Source of the DNA: CAVXSP01 sp963724645
GTDB lineage: Bacteria; Acidobacteriota; Vicinamibacteria; Vicinamibacterales; SCN-69-37
Assembly: GCA_963724645.1 (NCBI GenBank)
Contig: CAVRVJ010000013.1
Coordinates: 62,001-126,000 of the forward strand
Reading direction: 5' to 3'
DNA: 64,000 bases
Both the position numbers and the translations under genes were made by a program. This document shows, in pieces, positions 8,917 through 18,540 of the stretch; position 1 is the first letter of the stretch, and every line of letters begins with the position of its first letter. A model generated the notes under the pieces. The model saw only the letters and a list, made by a program, of their open reading frames with translations. It made no database searches and had not been told where the DNA came from.

Positions 8917-11111
8917 TCAGGTGATCAGTCTCGGCCCCGCGACCGCCTGCAGTTGCACGGTGAGTGCCTCGGGCTCGCTGACCGGCGCCTGACAGGCGAA
9001 ATCGCGGCACACGTACGCGGTCGCGTGCCCCTCGCGGGCGCTGCATCGCACCTAGCCAGGGGAGCCGACCCGCCAGCGACGCATCGGCGCCCGCCGCCGG
9101 CAGGGGCATCTGGATCAGACCGGGCAGGTATTGCTTCGCGACGACGGCCTCGAGCGCGAGGGTGTCGGCGGCGCCGCGAGTGCCCGCGATGACGACCTGC
9201 GGCGCACCGCTGTGCCAGAGCGCGATGTTCGACAGCATCAGCGGCATCACGCGCGCCACCTGGCCGAGGCCGGGGCCGTATCGCTCGAGCGTGCGGCTCG
9301 CCCGCTCGAGAATGACGCGATCGGACACCAGGTGTCCGAGCGCGATGAGGTTCCGAACGGTCACCGACGCCGCGGCCGGCTCGGCGCCATCGTAGTCCTC
9401 CTTGATGCGCAGCAGCACCGACGCATCCTCGCCCGTCGTGCTGAACCAGCCGCCGTCGCGCTCGTCCCGGAACAGCATCGTCTGCGTGTCGACGAGGTCG
9501 AGCGTCCAGGTCAACCAGCGCGCATCGCCGGTGGCCTGAAACAACTCGAGCAAGCCCCACGCCAGGCAGGCGTAGTCTTCGCAGAACGCCTCGACGGCGG
9601 CCTCCCGATCGCGGTAGCGGCGGAACAGTCGGCGATCGGCCGGACGCCACAGGTGGGTCTGGACCGCCGCGGCCGCGCGCTCGGCCGCCCGCTGCCACTC
9701 GGCGCGCCTGGGACTGTCGACGAGCAGCCGCGCGGCGCGCGCGCAAACGCGGCAATCATCAAGCCGTTCCACGCCGTGATCACCTTGTCGTCGAGGTGTG
9801 GACGAGGACGGCGGACTCGCGCCTCGAAGAGCGTCGTCCTGGCGCCATCGAGCACGTCCGTCACGTCCTCGATCGACCGGCCCGAGCGCGCCGCCACTTC
9901 CTCGACCGACTGCGCGAGGTACAGGATGTTCTGATTGACGAATTCGCCCTGCGGATCCGCCGGCGCGTTTCCGGCGTCCTCAATGCCGAACCGCCGGCGA
10001 ACCAGCGGCGCGTCGGCGCCAAACAGACCATCGACCTCCGCGGCCGTCCAGACGTAGAAGGCGCCTTCGCGCTTGTGGGAGTCGGCAGGGCCGCGCGGCG
10101 CCGAATCCGGAGGATGGACGCTTCGCTCCGGCGGAACCGAATCGGCGTCCTCCGCTGAATAGAACGCGCCGTCTGGCGCCGTCATCTCCCGCAGCACGTA
10201 GGCGAGCGTGTCCTCAGCGACCTCCGCATAGAACGGATCGCCGCTCGCCTGCGCGCCATCGAGGTACGCGAGCACGAGTTGGGCCTGGTCGTAGAGCATC
10301 TTCTCGAAGTGCGGGACGCGCCACTCGGCATCGACCGAATAGCGGTGGAATCCGCCGCCGACGTGATCCCGAATCCCGCCGAGCGCCATCGCCCGCAGCG
10401 TGCCGAGCGCGATCTGACGCGCCTGGTAGTTGCCGGTCACGCCGTGCGCGTTGAGCAGGAACAGCAGCTCGGACGGCCGTGGAAATTTTGGCGCGCCGCC
10501 AAAGCCGCCGTGACGCGCGTCGTAGCTCTGCGCGAACGCGGCGACGCCGGCCTCGAGCGCGGCGGTACCGGCTACCGGCGCGCGGTCGGCCGCGGACTCG
10601 TCGCTGCCAGTCGCCTGGCGCAGCCGCTCGGTGATCGTCGCGGCCGACTCGATCAGGCGCGGCCGTTCCGTTCGTCCACGCGCGCGCGATCTCCGCCAGC
10701 ACCTCGATGAAGCCGGGCCGGCCCCATCGCGACGCCGGGGGAAAATACGTGCCGCCGAAAAACGGCTGCAACTCCGGCGTGAGCAAACACGCTCATCGGC
10801 CAGCCGCCGGCGCCCGTCGTGGCCTGGACGAACGTCATGTAGACGCGATCGACGTCCGGCCGCTCTTCGCGATCGACTTTGATCGGAACGAAATCGCGGT
10901 TCAGCGCCTCGGCGACCGCGGCGTCCTCGAAAGACTCGTGCTCCATCACGTGACACCAGTGGCAGGTCGAGTAGCCGATCGACAGAAAGATCGGCTTGTC
11001 CTCCGCGCGGGCGCGCGCGAACGCCTCGTCGCCCCAGGCGTACCAGTCAACCGGATTGTTGGCGTGCTGCAGCAGGTACGGACTGCGCTCGTGCGCGAGA
11101 CGGTTGGGCAC
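8917..11111 (-). CDS. DUF255 thioredoxin-fold protein, YyaL/SPATA20 family (frameshifted)
   Basis: From MPNRLAHERSPYLLQHANNP at 11111 the protein has the DUF255 thioredoxin domain with the redox motif STCHWCHVMEHESF, then FFGGTYFPPASRWG, then an (alpha/alpha)6-barrel region resembling six-hairpin glycosidases (YDARHGGFGGAPKFPRP, DHVGGGFHRYSVDAEW, ITAWNGLMIAAFARA). It ends APVSEPEALTVQLQAV. The length of about 700 residues fits the family. At least four frame changes (near 10800, 10660, 9770 and 9050) split it. Function in bacteria is not settled; the fold suggests a redox or carbohydrate-linked role. It is convergent with nothing: the gene downstream in its direction is the small CDS beyond the tandem array. 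Confidence 0.85.
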
Positions 11112-11152
11112 GATTCATGGTGACACAGATCAAAACTAACCCCAGAGTTTCT

Positions 11153-12068
11153 TCATGCCTCCCGCACCGCGGCCGCCGGCGATTCCTGTGGCAAATGCTT
11201 CCGCAATCTGGCGTGGGCGGCTGAGACTTCGACGCCGTACAGCAGGATCACGGCCGAAAGGTAGACCCATACGAGGAAGACGACGACGGCGGTGATGGAG
11301 CCGTGGACGCTGAACCGGGAGAAGTCCCGGACGTACCAGGAGAACCCGGCAAACGCCGCGCGCCACAAGCCGCCGGCCAGGATCGCCCCCCACCAGACGT
11401 CGCGCAGCCGCACTTTCGCGTTCGGCACAAAGTAATAGATGAGGCCGACGATCAGGACGAACAGCGGCGTGGCCGCATTGCGGATGAGAAATCCCTGCAG
11501 CGTCACCAGATGCCGGAAAGCGCTCGAGGACGCTGGCAAACCACTGTGTTTCGACCACCTCGGCGAAACTGACGATCGCCAGCGCGGCGAACATCAGCAG
11601 ACGCGGCGATGACCAGCATGATGGCAGCGATGAGCTTGTGCTTGAAGAAGCCATGCGGCTTGTCGACGCCCCACGCATGATTGACGGCCGACGTGATCGC
11701 GCCGAAGAAGCCCATCGACGCCCAGAACAGGACGACGGTCCCGACAATACCCCGGCCCGTCGGTGCGCCTTCGACAGCTCTTCGATCTGGTCGATGACGA
11801 AGTCAAAGTGACTCGGCAGCGCGCGCATGACCATGTGGACGAGCGTCTCGTTGTTCATGCCGATCGCGAGCCGGCCCAGCACCGTGAGCAGCAGGAGCAC
11901 GAACGGAAAGAACGAGAGCAGGGCGTAGTACGCAATCGAGGATGCGAAGGTCAGATTGTTGCTGTTGTAGAACTCGACGACGCCGCGCCCTGCCGCACGG
12001 ACACCCAAACGGCAGCTTCTCAAAAACCGCAGGGTCAGCACGCACAAACCAGGGCGGCCGGGCGTCAT
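11153..12068 (-). CDS. YihY/BrkB-family inner membrane protein (frameshifted)
   Basis: The pieces read in order: VEFYNSNNLTFASSIAYYALLSFFPFVLLLL (shown here only in outline, residues about 30-60), then WASMGFFGAITSAVNHAWGV, HKLIAAIMLV, RNAATPLFVLIVGLIYYFVP and VHGSITAVVVFLVWVYLSAV. This is the six-helix family called YihY or, wrongly, ribonuclease BN. Members sit in the inner membrane and their role is unclear; some take part in envelope stress or lipid transport. Three or more frame changes occur between 11510 and 11760. The stop is at 11153, just downstream of the DUF255 start at 11111. Confidence 0.8.
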
Positions 12069-12193
12069 GCAACTGGGGCGGCGGAGGACTCACCCCTCCG
12101 ATTGTATAGAGGCCGCAAGACGGTCAGGCTGCAAGCTGCGAGGCGGCGAGGGGAATCGCCGGCTTGCCGGCTCGCAGCTTTGCAACCTTTCCG

Positions 12194-12199
12194 TATAAT
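12194..12199 (+). promoter_or_regulatory. -10 box ahead of the liu-operon leader peptide
   Basis: A perfect TATAAT ends 6 nt before the GTG at 12206, with no Shine-Dalgarno between them. Transcription would start at or next to the start codon, giving a leaderless mRNA. No clear -35 is seen at 17 bp. Confidence 0.6.
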
Positions 12200-12205
12200 C
12201 GCCTT

Positions 12206-12388
12206 GTGACCGACCACGAGCAGCGCGGGCGCGAAACCTCAAACGCCGCAGCCGGGCCGACAGGCCGGGAACGACCCCTCAAAGTCGACAAAGTGCTGTG
12301 CGAGCGCTGCAGCGCCGAGATGTTTCGCATGCATGCGGTCTGGCGCTGCCCCTCTTGCGGATACAAGACCGACTGTTGCGGCTGGTAG
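12206..12388 (+). CDS. 60-residue Cys-rich zinc-ribbon peptide ending DCCGW
   Basis: The GTG at 12206 lies 6 nt behind a TATAAT, so translation is probably leaderless; a longer frame from 12164 would begin upstream of the promoter. The first 30 residues are polar and poorly conserved in look. The second half, VDKVLCERCSAEMFRMHA followed by VWRCPSCGYKTDCCGW, has a C-x2-C...C-x2-C zinc-ribbon pattern plus a terminal Cys-Cys-Gly-Trp. It ends 10 bp before the carboxyltransferase gene and must be co-transcribed with the liu genes. Function unknown; a metal-binding or carboxylase-associated role is only a guess. Confidence 0.7.
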   Translation: MTDHEQRGRETSNAAAGPTGRERPLKVDKVLCERCSAEMFRMHAVWRCPSCGYKTDCCGW

Positions 12389-12398
12389 GCCGGACGTC

Positions 12399-14007
12399 AT
12401 GGACGTCCTGCCCAGCCTCGTCAAGACTGACGACCGGCAATTTCAGGCGAATCGGGATCGGATGCGGACGCTCGTCAAGGACTTGCACGATCGGCTCGAG
12501 CGCGTCCGCGAAGGCGGGGGGGCCAAGTACCTCGAGCGTCATCGCCAGCAGGGCAAGCTGCCCGTCCGCGATCGCATCGCCCGCCTGATCGATCCCGGCA
12601 CGCCGTTTCTCGAGCTGTCGGCGCTGGCCGCCTCGGACATGTATGACGGCGACGCGCCGGCGGCTGGCATCGTGACCGGCATCGGGCGCGTGAGCGGCGC
12701 GCGAAGCCATGATCGTCGCCAACGACGCCACCGTGAAGGGCGGCACGTATTACCCGATCACGGTCAAGAAGCACGTGCGGGCCCAGCAAATCGCACTCGA
12801 GAATCGCCTGCCGTGCGTGTACCTCGTCGATTCCGGCGGTGCCTTCCTGCCGCTGCAGGCGGAGGTGTTTCCCGACCGCGAGCATTTCGGCCGGATTTTT
12901 TTCAACCAGGCGCGCATGTCGGCCGAGCGCATTCCCCAGATCGCGGTCGTCATGGGCTCCTGCACGGCCGGCGGTGCCTACGTGCCGGCGATGTCGGACG
13001 AAACGGTCATCGTGAAAGGCACCGGGACGATCTTTCTGGGCGGCCCGCCGCTTGTGAAGGCGGCGACCGGCGAGGACGTGACCGCGGAAGAGCTTGGCGG
13101 TGCGGACGTCCACACCCGCCTGTCGGGCGTGGCCGACTATTTCGCGGAAGACGACGAACACGCGCTGCAGATCGCCCGCACGATCGCGTCCACGCTCCAT
13201 ACGACGAAGCGGCTGCCGGGCGACATGACGGCCCCTGAGCCTCCCAAGTACGCTCCCGAAGAGCTGTACGGCATCGTCAGCACCGATTCGCGTCATCCGT
13301 ACGACGTGCGCGAGGTGATCGCGCGACTGGTCGACGGCTCGAGGTTCGACGAATTCAAGGAGCGGTACGCCACGACGGTCGTGACCGGGTTTGCCCGCCT
13401 TCATGGATTTCTCGTGGGCATCGTCGCCAACAACGGCGTACTGTTCTCGGAGTCGGCGCTCAAGGCCACTCACTTCATCGAACTGTGCAACCTGCGCGCG
13501 GTGCCGATCGTGTTCCTCCAGAACATCACCGGGTTCATGGTCGGCCGGCAGTACGAGCGCGGCGGCATCGCCAAGGATGGCGCCAAAATGGTCCACGCCG
13601 TCGCCAATTCCGTCGTGCCGAAGTTCACCGTCGTGATTGGCGGGTCGTTCGGCGCAGGAAATTACGGGATGTGCGGCCGCGCGTACGAGCCACGCCTCCT
13701 GTGGATGTGGCCAAACGCGCGAATCTCGGTGATGGGAGGCGAACAGGCGGCCTCCGTGCTCGTCACCGTCAAGAGGGACCAACTCGCGCGCGAGCAGAAG
13801 ACACTGTCGCCCGAAGACGAAGAAGCGATCCGCCGCCCGATCCTGGACAAGTACGAGCGGGAAGGATCGCCCTACTACTCCACCGCTCGCTTGTGGGATG
13901 ACGGCGTGCTCGATCCGGCACGCACCCGCGAGGCCCTCGCGCTCGGCCTGTCCGCGGCCTATAACGCGCCTATTCCAGACGCCAGATTCGGCGTCTTCAG
14001 GATGTGA
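12399..14007 (+). CDS. liuB: Methylcrotonyl-CoA carboxylase carboxyltransferase (beta) subunit (one frameshift)
   Basis: About 535 residues. The start MDVLPSLVKTDDRQFQANRD is followed by ERHRQQGKLPVRDRIARLID, typical of acyl-CoA carboxylase beta chains. Next come LVDSGGAFLPLQAEVFPDRE, MGSCTAGGAYVPAMSDE and, in the C-terminal crotonase-fold half, ITGFMVGRQYERGGIAKDGA and VIGGSFGAGNYGMCGRAY. The last two with FGVFRM at the end are characteristic of the 3-methylcrotonyl-CoA enzyme rather than the propionyl-CoA one. It carries CO2 from biotin to 3-methylcrotonyl-CoA in leucine breakdown. A one-base insertion near 12700 breaks the frame between GRVSG and AMIVANDAT. The stop overlaps the next start (TGATG). 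Confidence 0.9.
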
Positions 14008-14786
14008 TGTCGACTCTTATCATCGCCCCCGGCCGGGTTACCACCATTACCCTGAACAGGCCTGACGTCCGCAACGCGTTCAATGAAGCGCTGATTGCCG
14101 AGTTGACCGACTGGGCGCGCAGCGTGCAGTCCGACGGCTCGGTGCGCGCCGTGGTGCTGCGCGGCGCGGGGCCGGTCTTCTGCGCCGGCGCCGATCTCAA
14201 ATGGATGTCGAAAGTGATGGGGTACTCGCGCGAGGAAAACGTCGCGGACGCCCGGCAGGCCGCCTCGCTCTATCACGCTCTCGATTCGCTGCCCGTGCCG
14301 CTCATCGGCAGAGTGCACGGCGCCGCGCTCGGCGGCGGCGCCGGCCTGGCCGCCGTCTGCGACGTAGTCGTGGCGACCGAAGACGCGATGTTCGGATTCA
14401 CCGAAGTAACGCTCGGCATCGTGCCGGCGATGATCTCGCCGTACGTCGTCCGAAAGATCGGCATGTCGGCCGCGCGGGAGTTGTGCCTGAGCGGCGAGCG
14501 ATTCTCCGCAGCGCGAGCCAGGGAGATCGGGCTCGTGCACGAAATCGCTCCCGAACAGGAGCTCGACGACGCGGTCGATCGCCACTGGGTCTCTTCAGCA
14601 AAGCCGCGCCCTCCGCGGTGGCGGCAGCCAAGCGCATCCTGCGCGACGTGTACGGCCGTCAGCCCGGGCGAGGTCATGGCCCTGACCGTCGATGCCAGCG
14701 CCGCTCAGCGGGTTTCGCCAGAAGGCCAGGAAGGTATGAAAGCGTTTCTCGAGAAGCGGCGTCCGGCCTGGACGAAGGACCGCTAG
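14007..14786 (+). CDS. liuC: Methylglutaconyl-CoA hydratase / enoyl-CoA hydratase
   Basis: Crotonase fold, 259 residues: ITLNRPDVRNAFNEALI, AVVLRGAGPVFCAGADLKWM (oxyanion hole), VPLIGRVHGAALGGGAGLAA (second oxyanion Gly) and MFGFTEVTLGIVPAMISPYV (catalytic Glu). The operon position between the carboxylase subunits fits the hydratase that turns 3-methylglutaconyl-CoA into HMG-CoA. Between about 14585 and 14665 the frame is shifted and then restored; the other frame reads GLFSKAAPSAVAAAKRILRD, as expected for the family. So there are two compensating errors or mutations. The start overlaps the previous stop as TGATG, implying translational coupling. Confidence 0.87.
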   Translation: MSTLIIAPGRVTTITLNRPDVRNAFNEALIAELTDWARSVQSDGSVRAVVLRGAGPVFCAGADLKWMSKVMGYSREENVADARQAASLYHALDSLPVPLIGRVHGAALGGGAGLAAVCDVVVATEDAMFGFTEVTLGIVPAMISPYVVRKIGMSAARELCLSGERFSAARAREIGLVHEIAPEQELDDAVDRHWVSSAKPRPPRWRQPSASCATCTAVSPGEVMALTVDASAAQRVSPEGQEGMKAFLEKRRPAWTKDR

Positions 14787-14796
14787 CCTCGTCCCC

Positions 14797-16295
14797 ATGA
14801 AGCGCGTCCTGATCGCCAACCGGGGCGAGATTGCCCTCCGGGTGATCCGCGCGTGCCGGGCGATGGGACTGCAATCCGTGGCGGTCTACTCTGAGGCCGA
14901 CGCCGAGTCGCCGCACGTCGCCGCCGCGGACATCGCCGTCGCCATCGGCCCTCCACCGGCAAGCGCGAGCTATCTGAATGGCGCTGCGGTCCTCGACGCG
15001 GCGCGCCGGACGGCAGCCGACGCGATCCACCCGGGTACGGCTTTCTCTCGGAAAACGCGGCATTCGCCCAGGCGTGCGCGGACGCGGGTGTGACCTTCGT
15101 CGGACCACCGGCCGACGTCATCGCGAGAATGGGATCCAAGACGGCCGCGCGCGAGACCGTGCGAGCGGCCGGTGTGCCCGTCGTTCCGGGCGACGTCCCG
15201 TCATCGCAATCCGACGAGGACATCTCCGGCGCGCTGACCCGCGTCGGCTTCCCCGCCCTGCTCAAGGCCTCGGCGGGCGGCGGTGGCAGGGGCATGCGGC
15301 TGGTCACGGGCCCTGGGCATATCGACGATGCGATCGGTGCGGCTCGACGCGAAGCCGAGCGAGCCTTCGGCGAAGGCACCCTGTATGTCGAGCGCGCGAT
15401 CGAGCGGGCGCGGCACATCGAAGTCCAGATCCTGATCGATCGCCGTGGATTCGGCGTCCACTTCTTCGAGCGGGACTGCTCGCTTCAGCGCCGTCATCAG
15501 AAAGTCATCGAGGAAGCGCCCGCGGCGGATCTCTCGCCGAACGTGCGCGACCGGTTGACGCGTGCCGCGCTGGATGCTGCGCGCGCAGTCGGCTACGTCA
15601 ACGCGGGCACGATCGAGTTTCTGCTCCAGGGTGAGGGCGACGCGGCCCGATTCTATTTCCTGGAGATGAACACGCGACTGCAGGTCGAGCACCCAGTCAC
15701 CGAAGCGGTCACAGGGATCGACATCGTCCAGAGTCAGCTTCGTATCGCCTCCGGCGAGCCCCTGCCATTCCGGCAAGATGACGTGCGGCTCGACGGCCAT
15801 GCGATCGAATGCCGCCTGTACGCCGAGGACTCCGTCCGGCTGCTGCCCCAATCAGGCCGCCTGCTGCGGTATCGCGAGCCCGCCGGCGAAGGCCTCCGGG
15901 TGGACTCGGGCGTCCGCGAGGGCTTGATGGTCACCCAATATTACGACTCGATGCTGGCCAAGCTCATCGCCCACGCCAGGACCCGGGCGCTCGCCATCGA
16001 GCGCGTTTCGTCCGGGTTGCGCGCCTTCGAGGTGCTCGGCGTGCGGCACAACATCGCCTTCCTGCTCGCGCTGCTCGCACGCGCCGAGATGCATGACGCG
16101 CGGGGATCGGTCGACACACAGTTCATCGAGCGTCATTTTGCGGAACTTGCGCAGGCGCCCCCTGACGCGACCGTTCGCGCCGCAGTGGCCGCCGCGGCCC
16201 TGCTGGCCGTGCGGGGCCCGGCGTCTTTCGACAACGGCGCCGACGACTCCTCGGCGCTCGATCCCTGGCGGATCATCGGTCCGATTGCGTGGTGA
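14797..16295 (+). CDS. liuD: Methylcrotonyl-CoA carboxylase alpha subunit, biotin carboxylase part (one frameshift)
   Basis: Starts MKRVLIANRGEIALRVIRAC, the biotin-carboxylase N-terminal domain. The ATP-grasp domain follows with LLKASAGGGGRGMRLV, HIEVQILIDRRG, RDCSLQRRHQKVIEEAPA and FLEMNTRLQVEHPVTE, and then the C-terminal domain (GHAIECRLYAEDS). A single base is missing near 15040: the true sequence HPGYGFLSENAAFAQACADA is read only after the shift. The usual fused biotin-carrier domain is absent and supplied by the next gene. Its C-terminus of about 60 residues after the BC domain is short and Ala-rich. The stop overlaps the next ATG (TGATG). Confidence 0.9.
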
Positions 16296-16780
16296 TGACG
16301 ATTCGTCTTTTTTCTGAGCTTGGCGACTGGATCGCGACGGTCGTGGCCGACCAGGTGACGCTCGACGGAAGCACAACGTCGTATACCGTGAAGGAAGCCG
16401 CAGCTGCCCGCCTCGCGGTTGAAGCGCCGGGAGGTACCTGGACCGTCCATGCGGCTCAGCTCGGCGATACGATCTGGATTGGGATAGACGGCCACGCCCT
16501 TGAATTCCAGATCGATCGGACAACCGGCCGCGTCCGACCGGCCGCCCGTGATCAGGACGCGCTGACGCCGGCGATGTCCGCAACGGTCGTGCGCATCCAG
16601 GTGCGACCCGGCGACCGCGTCGAGGCGGGCGACACGCTCATCGTCCTCGAGGCTATGAAGATGGAGTTGCCCATCCGCGCGCCTCGCTCGTCAATTGTCC
16701 GCGCCATCCATTGCGCCGAAGGACAGCTCGTGCATCCGGGCTCGACCCTGGTAGAGCTCGACGACGAAGGTATCCGATGA
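16295..16780 (+). CDS. Biotin carboxyl carrier protein of the carboxylase
   Basis: 161 residues from ATG 16295; the two upstream GTG codons lie inside the previous gene. The C-terminal 75 residues form a biotinyl domain: SATVVRIQVRPGDRVEAGDT, then LEAMKMELPIRAP with the biotin-accepting Lys in AMKM. The N-terminal half (EAPGGTWTVHAAQLGDTIWI) resembles the linker or BT region that in fused alpha subunits connects BC and BCCP. So the classical MccA chain seems split in two here. It overlaps both neighbours (TGATG, ATGA). Confidence 0.88.
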   Translation: MTIRLFSELGDWIATVVADQVTLDGSTTSYTVKEAAAARLAVEAPGGTWTVHAAQLGDTIWIGIDGHALEFQIDRTTGRVRPAARDQDALTPAMSATVVRIQVRPGDRVEAGDTLIVLEAMKMELPIRAPRSSIVRAIHCAEGQLVHPGSTLVELDDEGIR

Positions 16781-17679
16781 AGGTGACGGTTTACGAGGTC
16801 GGGCCGCGAGACGGCCTGCAGAACGAGGCGGCACTCGTCGCGACGCCGGACAAGATTGCCTTCGTCGACCGCTTGAGTGCGTCCGGGCTGCCTGTGATCG
16901 AGGTTTCAGCATTCGTCGATCCTCGCCGTGTGGCTCAAATGGCCGACGCGGCCGAGGTATTTGCCGGAATCACGCGGCGACCGGGCACGCGTTACAGCGC
17001 GCTCGTGCCGAACATCCGCGGCCTGGAGCGCGCCCAATCTGCCGGGGTGACGGACATCGCGCTCTTCGCCGCGGCCTCGGAAACGTTCAGCCGGCGGAAC
17101 ATCAACCAGTCCATCGCGGAATCGTTCGCGACGTATGGGACAGTGGCCGAAAACGCGATAGCCGCCGGGCTCGCGGTTCGCGGCTATCTCTCCACCTCGT
17201 TCGGCTGCCCTTTCGAAGGCGACGTCCCGATCGCTCGCGTCGTCGAGTTGACGCAGCGGCTGCTCGACCTCGGCGTCTTTCAAGTGGCCGTGAGCGACAC
17301 GATAGGCGTCGCTCATCCGGGACAGGTTCGGGTAGTCCTGTCGGCACTGCTCCGCCACATCACGCCCGATCGCCTCGCGCTGCACTTCCACGACACGCGA
17401 GGCACGGCCCTGGCCAACGTGCTGGCGGCCCTCGACTTCGGCATCGCGACGTTCGATGCGTCCGCGGGCGGACTGGGGGGCTGTCCGTACGCGCCGGGTG
17501 CCACGGGGAATCTGGCGACCGAGGATCTGCTCTACATGCTGCACGGCCTGGAGATCGAGACGGGCGCGAGTCTCGATGGCGTGCTCGAAGCCTCTTCATG
17601 GATCGAACCGCGCGTCGGCCATCCCCTCCCGTCGAGATACGTTCGAGCTCAAAGGGCAACGCACGGACTCGGGGCCTGA
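16777..17679 (+). CDS. liuE: Hydroxymethylglutaryl-CoA lyase
   Basis: 300 residues, HMGL/DRE-TIM barrel: VTVYEVGPRDGLQNEAAL (metal and acid/base Asp-Gly-Leu-Gln), SAFVDPRRVAQMADA, LHFHDTRGTALAN (metal-binding His-x-His) and AGGLGGCPYAPGATGN with the loop Cys of the active site. It splits HMG-CoA into acetyl-CoA and acetoacetate, the last leucine-specific step. Start at 16777 is chosen because it overlaps the stop of the carrier gene as ATGA and begins exactly at the barrel. Also called mvaB. Intact. Confidence 0.92.
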   Translation: MKVTVYEVGPRDGLQNEAALVATPDKIAFVDRLSASGLPVIEVSAFVDPRRVAQMADAAEVFAGITRRPGTRYSALVPNIRGLERAQSAGVTDIALFAAASETFSRRNINQSIAESFATYGTVAENAIAAGLAVRGYLSTSFGCPFEGDVPIARVVELTQRLLDLGVFQVAVSDTIGVAHPGQVRVVLSALLRHITPDRLALHFHDTRGTALANVLAALDFGIATFDASAGGLGGCPYAPGATGNLATEDLLYMLHGLEIETGASLDGVLEASSWIEPRVGHPLPSRYVRAQRATHGLGA

Positions 17680-18528
17680 GTGGATCTTGAATCCAGCGAT
17701 CTCGATGGCTGGCTCGCCGCTCTCCACGAGCGTCATCGCTCTGCGCTCACGTCGGCGGAGTTCCTAAAGGCCCTGCGGGCGCTGTCAGTCCGGTACGTCG
17801 AGCGCCGATCTGAATTGGCCGGCCGGTCGCCCCTCGATTCGGCGGGCAAACGCGCAGCGTTTGCCGCCTTCTACGCGCCGCTGCACTTTGTCACGACGCG
17901 GGAAATCGTTCGAGCCCTCGGACTGGCGCCTGAAAGGGCCGGAACAAGTGCGCATGGAGCCCGACGCACGGTGATTGACCCGCCCAAGGACGGGCGAACG
18001 ACACGCGCGTTGATCGTCGACCTCGGCTGCGGTACCGGCGTGGCGTCGGCGGCGTGGGCGAGGGCACAGGGTGGATCGCCCGCGCTTCTGGGTATCGATT
18101 CACATCCGTGGACCCTGGGCGAGGCGCGGTGGAACTGGCGCGAGCTCGGGTTGAGGGGCAAGACTCAGCGATCGGATCTCGTCATCGAGGCCGAACGGCT
18201 GATTGGCAGACATACGACTTCTCTTGCAGACGCAGGATTCGTCGCCGGCTGGAGCGTGAACGAGTTAGACGTCGCGAAACGACGGCGGCTGCTCGCCGCA
18301 CTCATCGCGCTGGCGACAGCCGGAGCCGCGGTACTCGTCATCGAGCCGATCGCCCGTTCGGCAGTGCCGTGGTGGGACGAATGGGCGGCGGCGTTCGCGG
18401 CGAACGGGGGCCGCACCGACGAGTGGAAGTTCAATACTCCGCTGCCGCCGGTTCTGGCGGCGCTCGATGAAGCCGCCGGCTTCCGCCGTCGGAAGCTCGC
18501 CGCGAGGAGCCTGTCGGCCGGGCTATGA
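17680..18528 (+). CDS. Class I SAM-dependent methyltransferase
   Basis: 282 residues; the GTG start follows the lyase stop directly, so it is the last gene of the operon. About 115 mostly helical residues (FAAFYAPLHFVTTREIVRAL) precede the SAM motif ALIVDLGCGTGVASAAWA, then LLGIDSHPWTLGEARWNWRE and GAAVLVIEPIARSAVPWW. The layout with a long N-terminal helical part and a tail ending RRKLAARSLSAGL recalls Rsm22-like rRNA/tRNA methyltransferases, but I cannot see their Cys cluster. Substrate unknown. Confidence 0.65.
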   Translation: MDLESSDLDGWLAALHERHRSALTSAEFLKALRALSVRYVERRSELAGRSPLDSAGKRAAFAAFYAPLHFVTTREIVRALGLAPERAGTSAHGARRTVIDPPKDGRTTRALIVDLGCGTGVASAAWARAQGGSPALLGIDSHPWTLGEARWNWRELGLRGKTQRSDLVIEAERLIGRHTTSLADAGFVAGWSVNELDVAKRRRLLAALIALATAGAAVLVIEPIARSAVPWWDEWAAAFAANGGRTDEWKFNTPLPPVLAALDEAAGFRRRKLAARSLSAGL

Positions 18529-18540
18529 TCGCCCGAACTG

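Noticed and set aside
8097..8924. Long open frames on both strands through the 113-bp tandem array (up to 275 residues)
   Set aside because: They consist of the same Arg/Pro/Ala-rich period repeated and depend on the absence of A/T-rich stop codons. No start signal or domain.
12103..12115. TATAGAGGCCG at 12.1 kb resembling the 18-bp IS target repeat
   Set aside because: Only 11 bases are shared with the complement of the repeat and no IS end is near. Probably chance or a promoter-like motif before the YihY gene.
12475..13782. 435-residue minus-strand frame opposite liuB
   Set aside because: Antisense shadow; the plus strand has all carboxyltransferase motifs.
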